Counted from the first letter of the stretch, positions 45,650-56,877 are shown. The stretch: 64,000 nucleotides of DNA from Isoetes taiwanensis (GCA_021234155.1 JAJEKV010000090.1:2412479-2476478); one strand, 5' to 3'. Numbers and translations: made by a program. Notes: generated by a model not told the origin, from the letters alone.

Positions 45650-48120
45650 ACCCCTGCATGATCCCTGCTGGACTTCCCTTAATGCATGCAATTATATTAA
45701 TTACCTTACGGTAATATTTTTATATTAACATTATAGTAGTATTGGATATATTGCTTCCAATAGTATTATATTTAACTAGCTGTTATATGATAACTTTACG
45801 ACCTTTAAGATATGTCATCATACAATTATCGAGACAATACTTACTTTGAAAAGTATTTTAATTATTTATCATATGGCTAGGGTTTATATCATCGGATCCA
45901 AGTGTTGAGCGTGTGACTCTCGCTCGCTACTTGGTTGGTGATGTATCAACCTTACATGTATATACTTTATAGTTGCTATACTTATGGAAAGATAGACAAA
46001 TTCTTATTATATTTGTCAAGACCCTATGAAGGTTACTTAATTGCCTTTGGAAGGAATTACATCCTTGCGAATGTTTAACTAAGATTTTATGTAATTATTA
46101 TCTTACTTTGTCTCGATACTAAGATATCTACACAAGACAAAGCTATCTATGCAGTTATTATGAACATATACTTTATCAACAAGACATTAAAGCTTATGAT
46201 ACATGCCCTCATGGAGTGCTATCAATGCCCTGCATAATAGTATACTTAAGATTATATAGTTTATGTGGTTATAAGGGGTTCACAACCCTGAATAATTTAA
46301 TTAAGAGCTAGGCTACTAGCTCATTCCTAGGTGTGAATGCAGGCAAATGATCATGGCGTAAGAAAATTATGCTTTTCCCATGATGCATTCTATCTACGCT
46401 TGAATGCAAAGCCCCTCCCCACCTTAGTTGTCGCACCCGCTAAGGCTAGAATACATCCCCTCGTTGGGTCAGTGTCGACTAATTTGGAGACGACTTGGCC
46501 ATTGTATTGCTTCCATTAATTCGCTCCCCCACTTTGGTGCAATTGGCTATCGGGTCAGTCTTGCATGCTGAAGGATGCATAGACATTAAGCATCTATCCA
46601 TCTTACGCTCCATGTGCTTTGGCTACTTGCGGAAGGAACTCTATTCTAAGGGTCGACTAATTTGATGGCGATTCAACCCCTAAGATATAGGTAGGTTCAG
46701 TCCTAAGAATGAGCCCTCACTGTCTTCATAAGAAAATGGTTCTACACCTCAATGTATCCTATCCCCTCCATTGATGTTGTCATAACATCTCATCTATTCT
46801 ATCTACCCCAAAAGGTTATATGCTTTCTATCTAATGCATTAAATTACTAGCCTTAGCTAACATATTTAACCATTTATGATGGATGCAGCCATCATGTTTA
46901 ACATATCTATTCCTAAGCGATGAGTTACTGAATTATTTAGAACAATTCTAAATTGCAAGGTTTTATCATCATGACAATTCCCTTTGCCGCAAAAGACTAT
47001 GTGATTAATGTGCTTCTTATTTTAGATGTGCCTTTCATGTATTATTCAATTTTATATTCTAAATATCCCCCTTTCTTAGTTATTTACTCTCTTGGGATAT
47101 TCTTATCAATTGAATTGATGTCATCATAACAAGTTGGCCGGACTTGTTAGATTACTTCTTTTCATTTGGTTGGATTATTCCTTGGAGGTACTAGCTTTAT
47201 ACATGGTCAACAATTATCCTAGTGATGATTCCTTCTTAGCGAGGTGATCAATCTCACCAAGTGGTTTCAATATGTTGGATGTCTGTTAACAATCATGTAT
47301 AATTTTAGTTACTCCTATGCATTTCCTTCCCAATCGTTGAGGCTTAGCTCAACTTGGGGCAATCCTTTCACGAGAAAATCTGGAAATGCCTTCCAATCCC
47401 ATTATGGATGTCATCATCCATAAGCCTATCATACTCGACTATATGATCGTAGCTCCTCAATCTTGCTCGCATCTCATCCACATGTTGTCTTCTTGAAGCA
47501 GCAAGGTAATGTTATTTCGAGTTGCTTGAGACTCTAAGCTCCTCCTCGATGTAGAGGTCAACTTTCTCCATTAGAGACTTCCCATTGCTGGTGGTTTTGA
47601 TGGCGTAGTTGACTACTTGAAATCTTCTATGTTACTTCCCAAAAGCCTGAAGTTAGTTTCATTGACAAACATCCTCCATGTTGAATTCTTCATCTTGCCT
47701 CTGGATTCGATATTGTTGTGCCAACTCCATCCTTCGAGTGTTGCATCATGTTGACAGGCAAGTGTTGAGGATGTTGCTCGCTTCATGCCTTCCAATTATC
47801 CGACATCTCTTTTCTTTGATCTGTTATACTGTGAGAGAGAGAGAGGGAATAACAAGGGGAAATATGTATGCAAGGCATTAGCTTACACTATTATGATTAC
47901 AAATACTATTAAAGCTATTGGGCCCCTTTGGTGTCTCCCCTCAAGATGCACGCGTACTCCATGGCAGTGTTGTCGATGTTCCTCCTAGTGCGTTGGTGTT
48001 GAAGATCTATATCCTCTTATTTGTACGTCAGCTCGTGCTCGATTGGTAGATTCTTTGATATGTTTGAGCTCTCCAATGTCTGCCAGGTGCGGCACAACTT
48101 GCTTCTGCTTCACATGCTAA
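45650..48120. other. degenerate interior of gypsy element
   Basis: AT-rich, with no frame over 70 codons that reads as protease, reverse transcriptase or RNase H on either strand. Echoes of the pol tail occur at 46,455-46,690 (GTCGACTAATTTG, GACGACTTGGCC). The region probably replaced the missing pol domains. Confidence 0.5.
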
Positions 48121-48432
48121 CTAAGGATGTGACAGTCGTTGATGCTTCGGCATTCCAATCTGCTTCTTAATCTTGTTCTTGGGCAATAATTGCTTCCCCT
48201 TCACAATGTCTGAAGATCTTTGAATGTGCCTTTTGAAGTTGTGCGCAATTCCCTTTACAATGTCTGAAGATCTTTGGAGGTGCCTCTTGAAGTTGTGCGC
48301 AATTCCCTTCACAATGTCTGAAGATCTTTGTGCGCAATTCCTTTGGCTAGACTCATAAGGAGTTGTTCTCTTCATCAGTTGCCTTTCGAATCGTCGATCC
48401 TTGGGTTCGCGAAGTTGCATGCGAGTTGTCAT
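48121..48432 (-). pseudogene. gypsy internal frame with 18-residue repeats
   Basis: A 103-codon minus-strand frame containing QRSSDIVKGIAHNFKRH(L/I) twice and a third partial unit. The DNA repeat has a period of 54 bp (48,203, 48,257, 48,311), a multiple of three, so the frame is kept. I recognise no domain. It may be part of gag, or only a slippage array that happens to stay open. Confidence 0.4.
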
Positions 48433-50170
48433 AGCTTGGTGAGGTTTCTAGTTGATTCGTCGATTCCTTGGCCCGGTTCTCTTAGTCGCTTCTCCATCTG
48501 GCATGCATGTTACAAACATCACCATGTAAGGCAGGATTATGGTCATCGAGAGGTTGCCTCCTCAGTTGGCTCGTTGATGTCGGGTCGTCCCGAAGAATTC
48601 CTCGACGTCTGTCGGCTTGCAGTCGTGGCCACAGTTTTTGAAGATGTGTGTTCGTTCCTCCTTCTGTTGTTGAGGATACTCGTGTCGTTAGTGTTGTTGC
48701 TGCCACAAGAGGTAGAGTTGCATCCCGAAGATGTCGTCGTGCAAGCCTAGATGGTGCAGCACTAAGGATCTTGACATGACTGATAGCTGGACGAGCGATC
48801 TTCTACTTGAGGCCGCTTCTCGAAGTGTCTGGAGTTGAAGCTTGGCCTGGGCTCTGGTCTTCTCTCTCTATTTGCTCTCTCATTCGAACACTTGCTCTTG
48901 GCTATACCTGTGGTTCTTTGCTTCATCATTTGGCAGTCGAAGTGATGGAGTTTCTTGACGCAAATGCTAAACCCTAAAACATGATCCTAAACTCATGTTT
49001 TGTACTATGTGCGAACACCCGATACTAATGATAGACACATATATATAATTATATTGGGATTTTAATTCATCCACTTTTCTAATTTATAGAAGAGAATATG
49101 CTTAAGTGTTTATACTTCTTTAGGATTTTCCCTCCTCCAATCACGTTTGATTCTTCGGTTTTGCTGCATCTTCTTCGTTCTGCTTGACTCCGGGGTTCCT
49201 TAAGGTGTTGCGACTGTAGTTGACCTGCTTGACTGCGGAGAGCGTTCCTCGATGTGAACTCTTGAGTTGAAAATGTCCCTCCTTAATGTGTTTACCTGTC
49301 ATGTGGAGTGTCATGACTGCCCAGCGTCCCTACATGCAGTGTGTCGTTACAAGGTTGAAGATGTGTAGTGCCATTGATCGCTTGAGTACGATCACCTGGT
49401 TGTTGTAGTCGGGCATTCTTGCATGTCTTCGAAGCTCTGAGATAGGGACCGTCGGGTAGACAATGTTATTTCTCGGTCGATTGAATTTCTGAGTGCGACT
49501 CCTGTTGCTTGGACTTTGCTTCGTTGTGAGATGCCTCCGCTATGCCTAGAAATGTGGTCGTCTCCATTGCACATGCCATCGCTCCTCATAGTTGCCTTTG
49601 AGTGATCTGTGGTTGTTGGCTAGGTCGGCTCCTCCGTCCTTTGGGTCGGGTCCACTCGAGTCTCGAACTACTTGGCTAAAGCACTGGGGTCGTCCTTCCT
49701 TAGGTTTGCACGCGTTTCTGGATCTGGAACTCTTATTCGTACCGACTGTCCTCCTCCTTGATCTTGCCATTGGTGTTGATATATGCGTTCAAGTCGGAGA
49801 TGTGCTTTCCCTATTATGTGCCTCCTCTTTTTCCTTGATCATGATCCCCTATTTTTGAAATCGATGAAGTCATTATTGTCTTCTTACTAGGGCAAGGGGC
49901 CTGGGAGCTCGTCATGGCTGGACTTGGGTGTTCTGCAGTTGTCTAGCATTGTTGCGTCTTTTGTTGATGTTGCCCCTACCTGTTAAATTTGGTCACCGGT
50001 GTTGTCGAGGTCTTTGGGTAGGGCGCTTTTCGTTGTTTTCCCTCTGATTCCCATCCGCTCTTGGATCGCTAAGAACTCCTCCTCTATGGGTAACTCTTGT
50101 TGAGCCATCATCTGCCTGATGCCGGTGTAGGCTTATATATCTATTGATGATTGGCCAGTGTTCGTCCGGG
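48433..50170. other. gypsy interior between gag-like region and 18-residue repeats
   Basis: Short frames on both strands and no motif recognised; no CCHC knuckle found. Minus-strand frames at 49,546-49,770 and 49,392-49,589 are charged and could be remnants of a gag C terminus. Confidence 0.35.
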
Positions 50171-50176
50171 CCTCCT

Positions 50177-51067
50177 TTATGCTGATGGAGAAGTCCCGTG
50201 TCTCCGGTCGATGAAGTCATCAAGGTCCGGTTGTTGACGTAGGAGATGTAGGAGCTCGTCTATCATGTAGCCCCTGTCCCTGCACTCTGGAAGGTTCTTG
50301 ATGTCGTGCAGGCTCAGGTACGCTTCTCCTTGGATGATTATCGGGGTTAGGCTTGTGATGCCTAGCCCAAGTGATGGGGCTGTCCGCGTGGTTCTCAGTC
50401 CCTCTTCAAAGCTCTGGAGTTGCTGCTCTGCTTGCTGCCTTTCTTGTATTAGGTCGACGTCAATGATAACTTCAATGTCCGACCCATGTCCCTCCTCTTC
50501 CTCCTGCTCCTCCCTCTCGTACTCCAGACGCATCTGCTCTTCTTCACCTGCTGCCATGGCCATAGGCTTAATGTACAGATGGTTCCCCTATCTGGGTTTC
50601 GGCTCTATGGGATAGGAAAATTGCTACAGTTGCGGTGTAAGAGAAATATCTCCTCCTATTTACAGATACTGACATATAATTAGGCAAGCGGCTAGCCTTG
50701 TTTTCTAAGTACTTGTCTATCTTAGGGATGTCTTGCAGAGTTGTACGAAGGGCCATGCTTGGAGCAAAGTATCCTATGCAAGGGGGAAGTTCTACTAGAG
50801 AAGGACCTATCTTTGCATGGAATTCAGCCATGATGTCCTGGTAATAGGGAGTAGCATTGATGGTTGCATCCACATCGATCTCCTTCTGAAAAACAGCGAA
50901 GACCGAGTTGATGCCAGCCTCGGCCACATGAGCAGTGGCGCTGTACCATCACCTAAATGCAGATGTTGCCATGATGCTAGAGCTGCTGGGGATATCAAAT
51001 AGATGAAGGAGCGCCTCTGGGAGCTGAAAAATTGCCTTGGAGTGAGGAGCAAAGGAGTAGGGTGCAA
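50177..51067 (-). pseudogene. gag-like region of gypsy element
   Basis: First long frames after the 5' leader on the element's coding strand, so gag by position. 50,568-50,927 reads AEAGINSVFAVFQKEIDVDA through YFAPSMALRTTLQDIPKIDK. 50,177-50,563 reads an acidic stretch (EYEREEQEEEEGHGSDIEVI) then LSLHDIKNLPECRDRGYMID. An overlapping frame from 51,067 (PEALLHLFDIPSSSS when read in the shifted frame) joins upstream. Frameshifts separate the parts. I see no capsid or zinc-knuckle signature, so the name rests on context. Confidence 0.45.
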
Positions 51068-52579
51068 ATGAGGGTTGTGGTCCTATTTATAGACAAAACC
51101 CTAATTTGGAAAAATTTTAGGGTTTGGGAATATCTATGATTCTGAAGTGCTGCTATGCAATTCATAGGCAAACTAGGTTAAAGAATACATTCTAAGGATC
51201 CTATTGCAAGAAATTTCGTCTAATTTGGAGAAAGTTGGGGCCAATTGGATCAATTTTGGTCTGACACTCACACAGTGCGCGAGAGGCTAATCCGAAAATG
51301 ACGGATTTGGTTCTGGCGCACTCTGTGAGGGGTGGGGCCCTATTTGGATCGAGGATGACTCAAAATATACAAACTAAGGGTCAAATCCTACTTATCTCGA
51401 CGAGTTAGGTCCCTTACTTTCTACATTTGGCCAAGTATGGGCAAAGATCAGTGGTCGACCACTCACACAGTGTGCGAGAGGCTAATCCGAGAATGACGGA
51501 TTTGGTCCTGGCGCACTCTGTGAGGGGTGGGGCCAAAAACACTGGGTTTTGCTCCAATTTTGGTAATTCCAAATGCAGATATCATTAATACAACCTAATT
51601 ACTTGTAGGTTTACACGTTAACATGATCAAAACATAAATTTGTATTTACAAAAAGTTGTGTATTTACAATAAGCTAGCAATCTTCTTTCTGCTGGGAGCT
51701 CTTGATAGTCGAGAAGGTTCTTCATGCAGATGACTAACGCATGACTTCCATTCGATGAAGATTGTTGATAGGCCAGTTGTGCCCTGTACTGCTCGCTTCG
51801 TTTGTAGAGGTGTTTGCCACAGTGCTTCCTCTCTTGGGTCTGCCATTACACTCACCTCCCTATTGTTGTCAGTACATCGCCTGGGTCTTCAATGTCTTCA
51901 AAAAGTCGTGCTCCTTGCTCTTCTATGGCTCTAGAAAAGCTATTGCTTCTATTTCTAATTAAACTGTAGTTTGGAAGACAGAATTTAGGGTTTAAGCAAT
52001 TTTGGTCATTTTAAAATGGAATATAATATTTTTAGCCTCTAGACTCTTTACGGTCCTAACGCAACAAATTTCAGGCGATTTGGAGCAATATAGCTCAAGT
52101 TATGAGGGTTCAAAGTTTTGACCCCTCACACAGTGCGCGAGAGGCTAATCCGAGAATCCGTGGTCACTACTTTTTGGCTCTAACTTTAGTTTTATAAACA
52201 GTTTCTTAGTGTTAGAACATACATTCCAGCTTAAATTCAAGCTCTAAGTTACCCCGAGCTATCAGATTAGCTTAATTATGCATCTATCTAGGTCAACATG
52301 GGTCCACCACTCACACAGTGCGCGAGGAGCAAATTCGAGAATGGCGGATTTGGTCTGGGCGCACTCTGTGAGGGATCACCTCTTTTTGGCCAAATTTTGC
52401 TGGGTTTTTGCTAAAACTTACTACTAACTTATCATTAACCTATTGCTGCACTAGAGATTGGAAAACAAATTTCTCCAATTTTCGAGGTTCATGCTTGGGT
52501 GGTTATTCCCAAGACTGGAAGTCTACTGTTAGTTCTAACAGGGAATGGTCAGTGCTCGATCTTGGTCTGCCAAGATCAT
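51068..52579 (-). other. gypsy 5' leader with four long hairpin repeats
   Basis: About 1.5 kb between primer site and gag. A roughly 63-base unit recurs at 51,267-51,329, 51,462-51,524, 52,125-52,160 (truncated) and 52,310-52,372. Its ends CTCACACAGTG(C/T)GC and GCGCACTCTGTGAG pair over 13 of 14 positions, and an inner AATCCG/CGGATT stem nests inside. The rest of the leader has no feature I can name. Confidence 0.8.
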
Positions 52580-52591
52580 GCTCTGATACCA
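52580..52591 (-). promoter_or_regulatory. primer binding site (tRNA-iMet)
   Basis: Minus strand TGGTATCAGAGC, complementary to the 3' end of plant initiator tRNA-Met, placed one base inside the 5' LTR. This is the usual minus-strand primer site of plant LTR elements and fixes the element's orientation. Confidence 0.93.
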
Positions 52592-53945
52592 CTATGACGT
52601 CCCCTACTTCCTCTACGATGCACACATCGTATCAGAAGGCGGAGCATTCCCCCTATCAGCCAAACTAGCAGGGGCCATCCACCTGACACCACTCCCAGTG
52701 GAATGAGCCAGCAAGGGAAGAGTGGATGTGTCATTCACCCGTCTCCCTTCGGGTCGACCTAGCTGCGGAAGCGTGAATAAACATGAGCACATAATAACAA
52801 TACATCAATACAATCACCTCGAAGGGTGAACACATCATAATCATCACATATACAACAACATCAATATGAACAATAACATCAAAAGGCAATCCTACCCAGG
52901 GCTCAGACTCAAGGGGGTTTGACTGACGGCTTGAGCCTCCAGAAGTCATTGCAGACAGAATTCATGGCAAATGGATTTGGCTGGCAAAAGAACATGGCTG
53001 AGGGTAGTCCACTCCATCCGCCCCTCCCGTGCACACTTTGCAGAGTAGGTTGAAAAGTATTGGGACCTGACCGTAGCCTGCCGGGTGCAGAGCCAAAGGG
53101 GCTACTGCTGGGTTGCATCTCCCCAGTCCCGATGAGGCAGGAGAAGAGTCACCTCCCCTCCAGAGGCATCCATGCCCATCACAGGCAGCTAGAGGGCCAC
53201 TGCCCGTATTCGACTTGAACCTCATTGAAGGTGACGCATCACCCAAGAGGTGTCGAGCTCATGCCTTGCCCACACTCAGTGGCAAGCCATTAAGCCTAGC
53301 CCGCTTAGACCCCCGGTAGGCTTTACACACCAGAGGGGTCAATCCGTGATGGGACAAGTTCCCCCTTGTCAACCGGTCTAGCCCCGCCACCCACAACTAG
53401 GCGGGCTCCTGTGCACGGGCCGCATGTAATTGGGAACTAGTAGGCTATCTAGGATCATCTCCTACACAGGCTTTAGGCCTCTACCCCCCTTCCCAATACA
53501 TAGAGGTCACAGAATGAAATACCAACATCATCACAGAACTGAAATGAAGAATATCATCTAATCTATCTATCTAAACATCCAGAGTTAGGTTCCTTTGTTA
53601 GAGCTTATGATCTCGGGATCTGTAAGGCCTCTAAGGCTGAACTAACATGCTAAATCAGCTTATTGCCTAGCCACAAGACGGCTTGCACAACAGAATGACT
53701 ATTTACCTGGCACTTGACCCGCTCCAGATCCTCGGAATGCGTCCATGCCTCTGATCCTGCTGAAGACTGCTGCTACTCGAAGACCTGTTGTGCAAAGGCG
53801 GCTTTTCAGAGCCTGACAATGCGAATTAGGGTCTTAGCTTGGCCGGAATGGCTCAAGAGAACCCTAAATGCGAGAGAAGGAAAGGAGCTCAAGGAAAACC
53901 CTAAATGTGAAAGAAGAAAAGGGTTTAGGGTTTAAGGGGAAAGCC

Positions 53946-53954
53946 CTTATATAG
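53946..53954 (-). promoter_or_regulatory. LTR TATA box
   Basis: Minus-strand CTATATAAG followed by GGCTTTCCCC and telo-box-like AAACCCTAAACCC. The position and orientation fit transcription into the element. Absent from the 3' LTR because of a deletion. Confidence 0.65.
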
Positions 53955-54088
53955 AGACTTTTAGGTTTAGGTTAACATTGGCCAAATGGGGTTTTGTCAT
54001 TTGGCATGGGGTTTATAATTGTATATGTTTATTAAACATGCACAACATACGAGGTTGCCCCCTAGATGCAACCCTTTACGGCTCTCAA

Positions 54089-54111
54089 GTACATGTCATC
54101 ATGACATGTAC
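54089..54111. repeat. 11-bp-arm palindrome in 5' LTR
   Basis: Same GTACATGTCAT-C-ATGACATGTAC element as at 44,140-44,162, upstream of the LTR promoter in the element's orientation. Confidence 0.95.
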
Positions 54112-54169
54112 GTGTGACGTGGTAGTATAATATACGTATTCAGATCGTATATTATGCTGGAACGTCACA

Positions 54170-54174
54170 CCCAT
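54170..54174. repeat. target-site duplication, right (CCCAT)
   Basis: Matches 42,866-42,870. The sequence beyond it (CCACCCACCCTTAATGTGTA) continues the C module in the way 40,871 follows its A module. Confidence 0.9.
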
Positions 54175-54700
54175 CCACCCACCCTTAATGTGTATATTAT
54201 TGTAAATGTTGTTTTTTGTCGCGTGGCATGCGTGAATAGCCCCTCGCTTTTGCGAGGTGTAAATATTGTTTTTTGTCGCGTGGCACGCGTGATCAACCCC
54301 TCGCTTTTCGAGGTTTTTTCTCTATTAGTTTTTCTGTTGATGATGTGCAGGTCCAGGGGTGATGCGAGACTTCGATATTCTCTGTGGAGCGTGGGTTTTT
54401 TTTGTGGGAACGTTTAGCAGCCCTGCATTGTCCAAGCCTCTTGATGAGATTTTATCGCTAGGGTTTTTCCTCGAAAACCTGAAAGGGCGGGATTTTTTAA
54501 TCCCAGCAATAAGCTCTCGGCAGGTACACTAGCCAACATCTGTAGCACATAATTTTATTCGGGGTCCAGGTGCTATAACTAGATATTCCCTATGTTTTTC
54601 ATTTTTTGGGTAGCCTGTGATGTGCAGCTACCCATTCTATACCATTGTAGAAAAACTGCTGAGATGAATGAAAAGCCTAGCTGGAGCGGGAGGTTTTTGT
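54175..54700 (+). repeat. C module, copy 2
   Basis: Two tandem units of GTCGCGTGGCA(T/C)GCGTGA with hairpins CCTCGC/GCGAGG (54,242-54,257) and CCTCG/CGAGG followed by six T (54,299-54,319), then the structured hairpin 54,451-54,512, a TGGGTAGC/GCTACCCA hairpin (54,607-54,634), and the tail GCTGAGATGAATGAAAAGCC. The next sequence (CATGCGAGCCCCATTCTAGAAT, 54,708-54,729) is the start of another A module, which is then cut off. Confidence 0.8.
54451..54512 (+). repeat. C-type structured hairpin, copy 3
   Basis: Outer stem TTAT.GCT.GGG (54,452-54,463) with CCCAGC.ATAA (54,502-54,512), about 10 pairs. Inside, CCT-GAAA-GGG can form with a U-G pair. The sequence differs from copies 1 and 2 in matched, pairing-preserving ways. 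Confidence 0.7.
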
Positions 54701-54730
54701 CATTTTCATGCGAGCCCCATTCTAGAATAT

Positions 54731-56877
54731 AGTGACGACTATAATGGTATAGTGATAGTTCTGGGACTGCTTGAATGAATACTGCATGGATTAGTTGATA
54801 TATATAGTCTCTTGGATCTTCTTGAATATTGCATGAAAGTTTTACCTTTGCATTTAAAGTACATATTCATGATGCCAGTATCACATGAGATTAGTATATG
54901 CTTGCATGATTATTGTATGATGATGTTATGAGCTAGGACTGTTAAGATTTGATGGTCACGATATGTAATGGCATGGTTATGCACATGGATATGCTAGTTC
55001 TGGCTATGTCATGGATATGATATAGTATCATGGAATTGAGAATGACTTTGACATATGGGACGTGTTGATGGTGCATGAGTGCATATTCTCCGGGGCCGAG
55101 GTCCATTTGTCGTGGCTTGGAAAGCACTGGATGCAAGCTAGGAGGGTGTGTACACATGAGGCTTACCCCGCCCGTATTTGCTGCAGGGCCTGATCAGCCC
55201 GGGTGGCCTGCATAGAAAAGGAGTTGCATTGCATGCTTATGGTTATCTCATGGTTTTCACAGTTATTCCATGGTTGCTTCAGTAGTATCTTATAGTTCTC
55301 ATGATCTAGTTATGATATGTAGAGGTGGTATCATATTTGGATGCATTCATAATGCTTCGGTATCATATTCTCATAATGCAATCTTTGTCTCCCAGCTGAG
55401 TATATATTTTTGATGAGCAATACTGACAACAAGTCGGTTTTGCACAGTGGGACTCTCTTGCGGTAAGTTGTTCTATATGAGGATGGTTCTTATAGTTGTA
55501 TTGTTTGATGCATGATGCCTGTATATAATGTCCTGGACATTTATTGGCACCCTTAAACCCTCACTTAGTCTTTATGACTAACCCCACGATGGTGTAAGAG
55601 ATAAACATGGGGCTTGAAGGAATGTCGAGTAGTTCAGAACCTCAACTGAGTTAGAAGTCTGGGAGAACTTTGTGAGCCATTAGCAAGGTCTTGTTATTGT
55701 CTTATAAAACTTAAACTGTGGATCCTTAGAGCGTAAAGTATTGTCAATGTATAAAGCATGATAGTACATCTTTGAGAGTTAGCCATAGGTGTCACATATA
55801 TGAAATCAACATCATTTGATGCATTGGCTCAAACCTTATAGTATTTTGCAAACCTTGTTATACTGTATACGAAACTTGTACAAGCATATCCCACAAACGA
55901 GGATCGCTATCTACGGTCTAGATCAAGGAATAACTGGCAAATATATATATCGAACAATTATTGATGCCTGGAGTCACCTCCCGTGTGAAATATGCACCCA
56001 AAATAGCGGGGGTTTCAGGGGGAATTTAATTTTAAAGTGCTGAATATACTCAAAAGTCTAGATTTCTCACTTAAATAATCTTGTTTGTGCAAATATAAAC
56101 CAAGGATGCAGAATTTGAAGTTGAGATATCTACATCATTTTTTAAGCATTTCCGTATTCAATAACTATAACATATGCATGTGATGTCCGTGTTATTGTTC
56201 CTTCACACGCTAGAACATGTTATTATATTTGAACTCTATATATGTTATGATACCCATGTGACTATTTCAAATGATCTTAAAGGGTTGCCAAAGCGAAATG
56301 TGGTGTTATGGTATGCTATGCTTATAGCTGCATATAATTATATTTCTGGGTTTTTAGAGCATAACCAATATTTGATGTGTGACATCACATTTGATGGCTT
56401 CTACAACATGCAATTCCTTAAATGCTCATGAACCAATTTAAAACATCTCTGTCTAATCTTCATGATTTTGCTACTTCTTGTTTTACTGGCTTGTACAACG
56501 GTTTCTTTACACCCAAAAAATAAGATTTTTTTTTAGCGCAACAGCGCTACCTTGAGTGTCATATTATCTGAAAGCCTAGGCTATCCACGTGTAATGAAAA
56601 TTGACATGGACTTATCCTAAACCATAGGATGTTGATCTAAAAAAATGAATGACTGTAAAAATACTTGCTTCATGCCTCCTCTATAACGAGCACTGTTTCT
56701 TTTCATCTAATCTAGCCAAAGACCCTATCCTCCCTTCGAGGCTGGGAATATTGCGGACTATCCTGCCGCTCTTGCCTGTCGTAGCTTCATGTTGAAAAAT
56801 TTCTTTACTTTCAGTTTGAATCCCGTTGTATGGAAGAAGTAGCCATCGTGCTCCTTCTTTTCCTTCTTTAGTTTGCT
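54731..56877. other. intergenic DNA with LTR-like fragment
   Basis: 54,930-55,620 is LTR-like and shares the CACTTAGTC...GACTAACCCCA words with 19,075. The passage at 55,085-55,210 resembles 18,740-18,880 in composition. 55,620-56,877 is AT-rich with short frames only. Confidence 0.35.

Larger units (their letters stand above)
42871..54169 (-). mobile_element. complete Ty3/gypsy-type LTR retrotransposon, 11.3 kb
   Basis: Both LTRs are present (42,871-44,220 and 52,593-54,169). They have TGTGACGT/ACGTCACA ends, a CCCAT target duplication, a primer binding site and a polypurine tract, all consistent with minus-strand orientation. Going 5' to 3' on the minus strand: LTR, tRNA-iMet site, about 1.5-kb leader with four long hairpins, a gag-like region (about 51,070-50,170), a long degenerate middle, a pol C terminus (about 45,365-44,950), polypurine tract, LTR. 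I could not find protease, reverse transcriptase or RNase H, so the copy looks non-autonomous or internally rearranged. It inserted between A and C modules. Confidence 0.9.
52593..54169 (-). repeat. gypsy 5' LTR (1577 bp)
   Basis: Longer LTR copy, ending ACGTCACA at 54,169 and TATGACGTCC at 52,593 (the terminal TG changed to TA). It retains segments missing from the other LTR, including the TATA box. On the minus strand the AAACCCTAA telo-box-like words at about 53,866-53,935 lie downstream of the TATA box. Confidence 0.92.

Noticed and set aside
54440-54490. Hammerhead-ribozyme resemblance (TTGATGAG ... CGAAAA)
   Set aside because: The core C is missing and the sequence between the two boxes does not form stem II; the other two copies lack the motif.
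55816-56431. Short frames 55,816-56,043 and 56,174-56,431
   Set aside because: AT-rich composition, no motif and no splice or promoter context.
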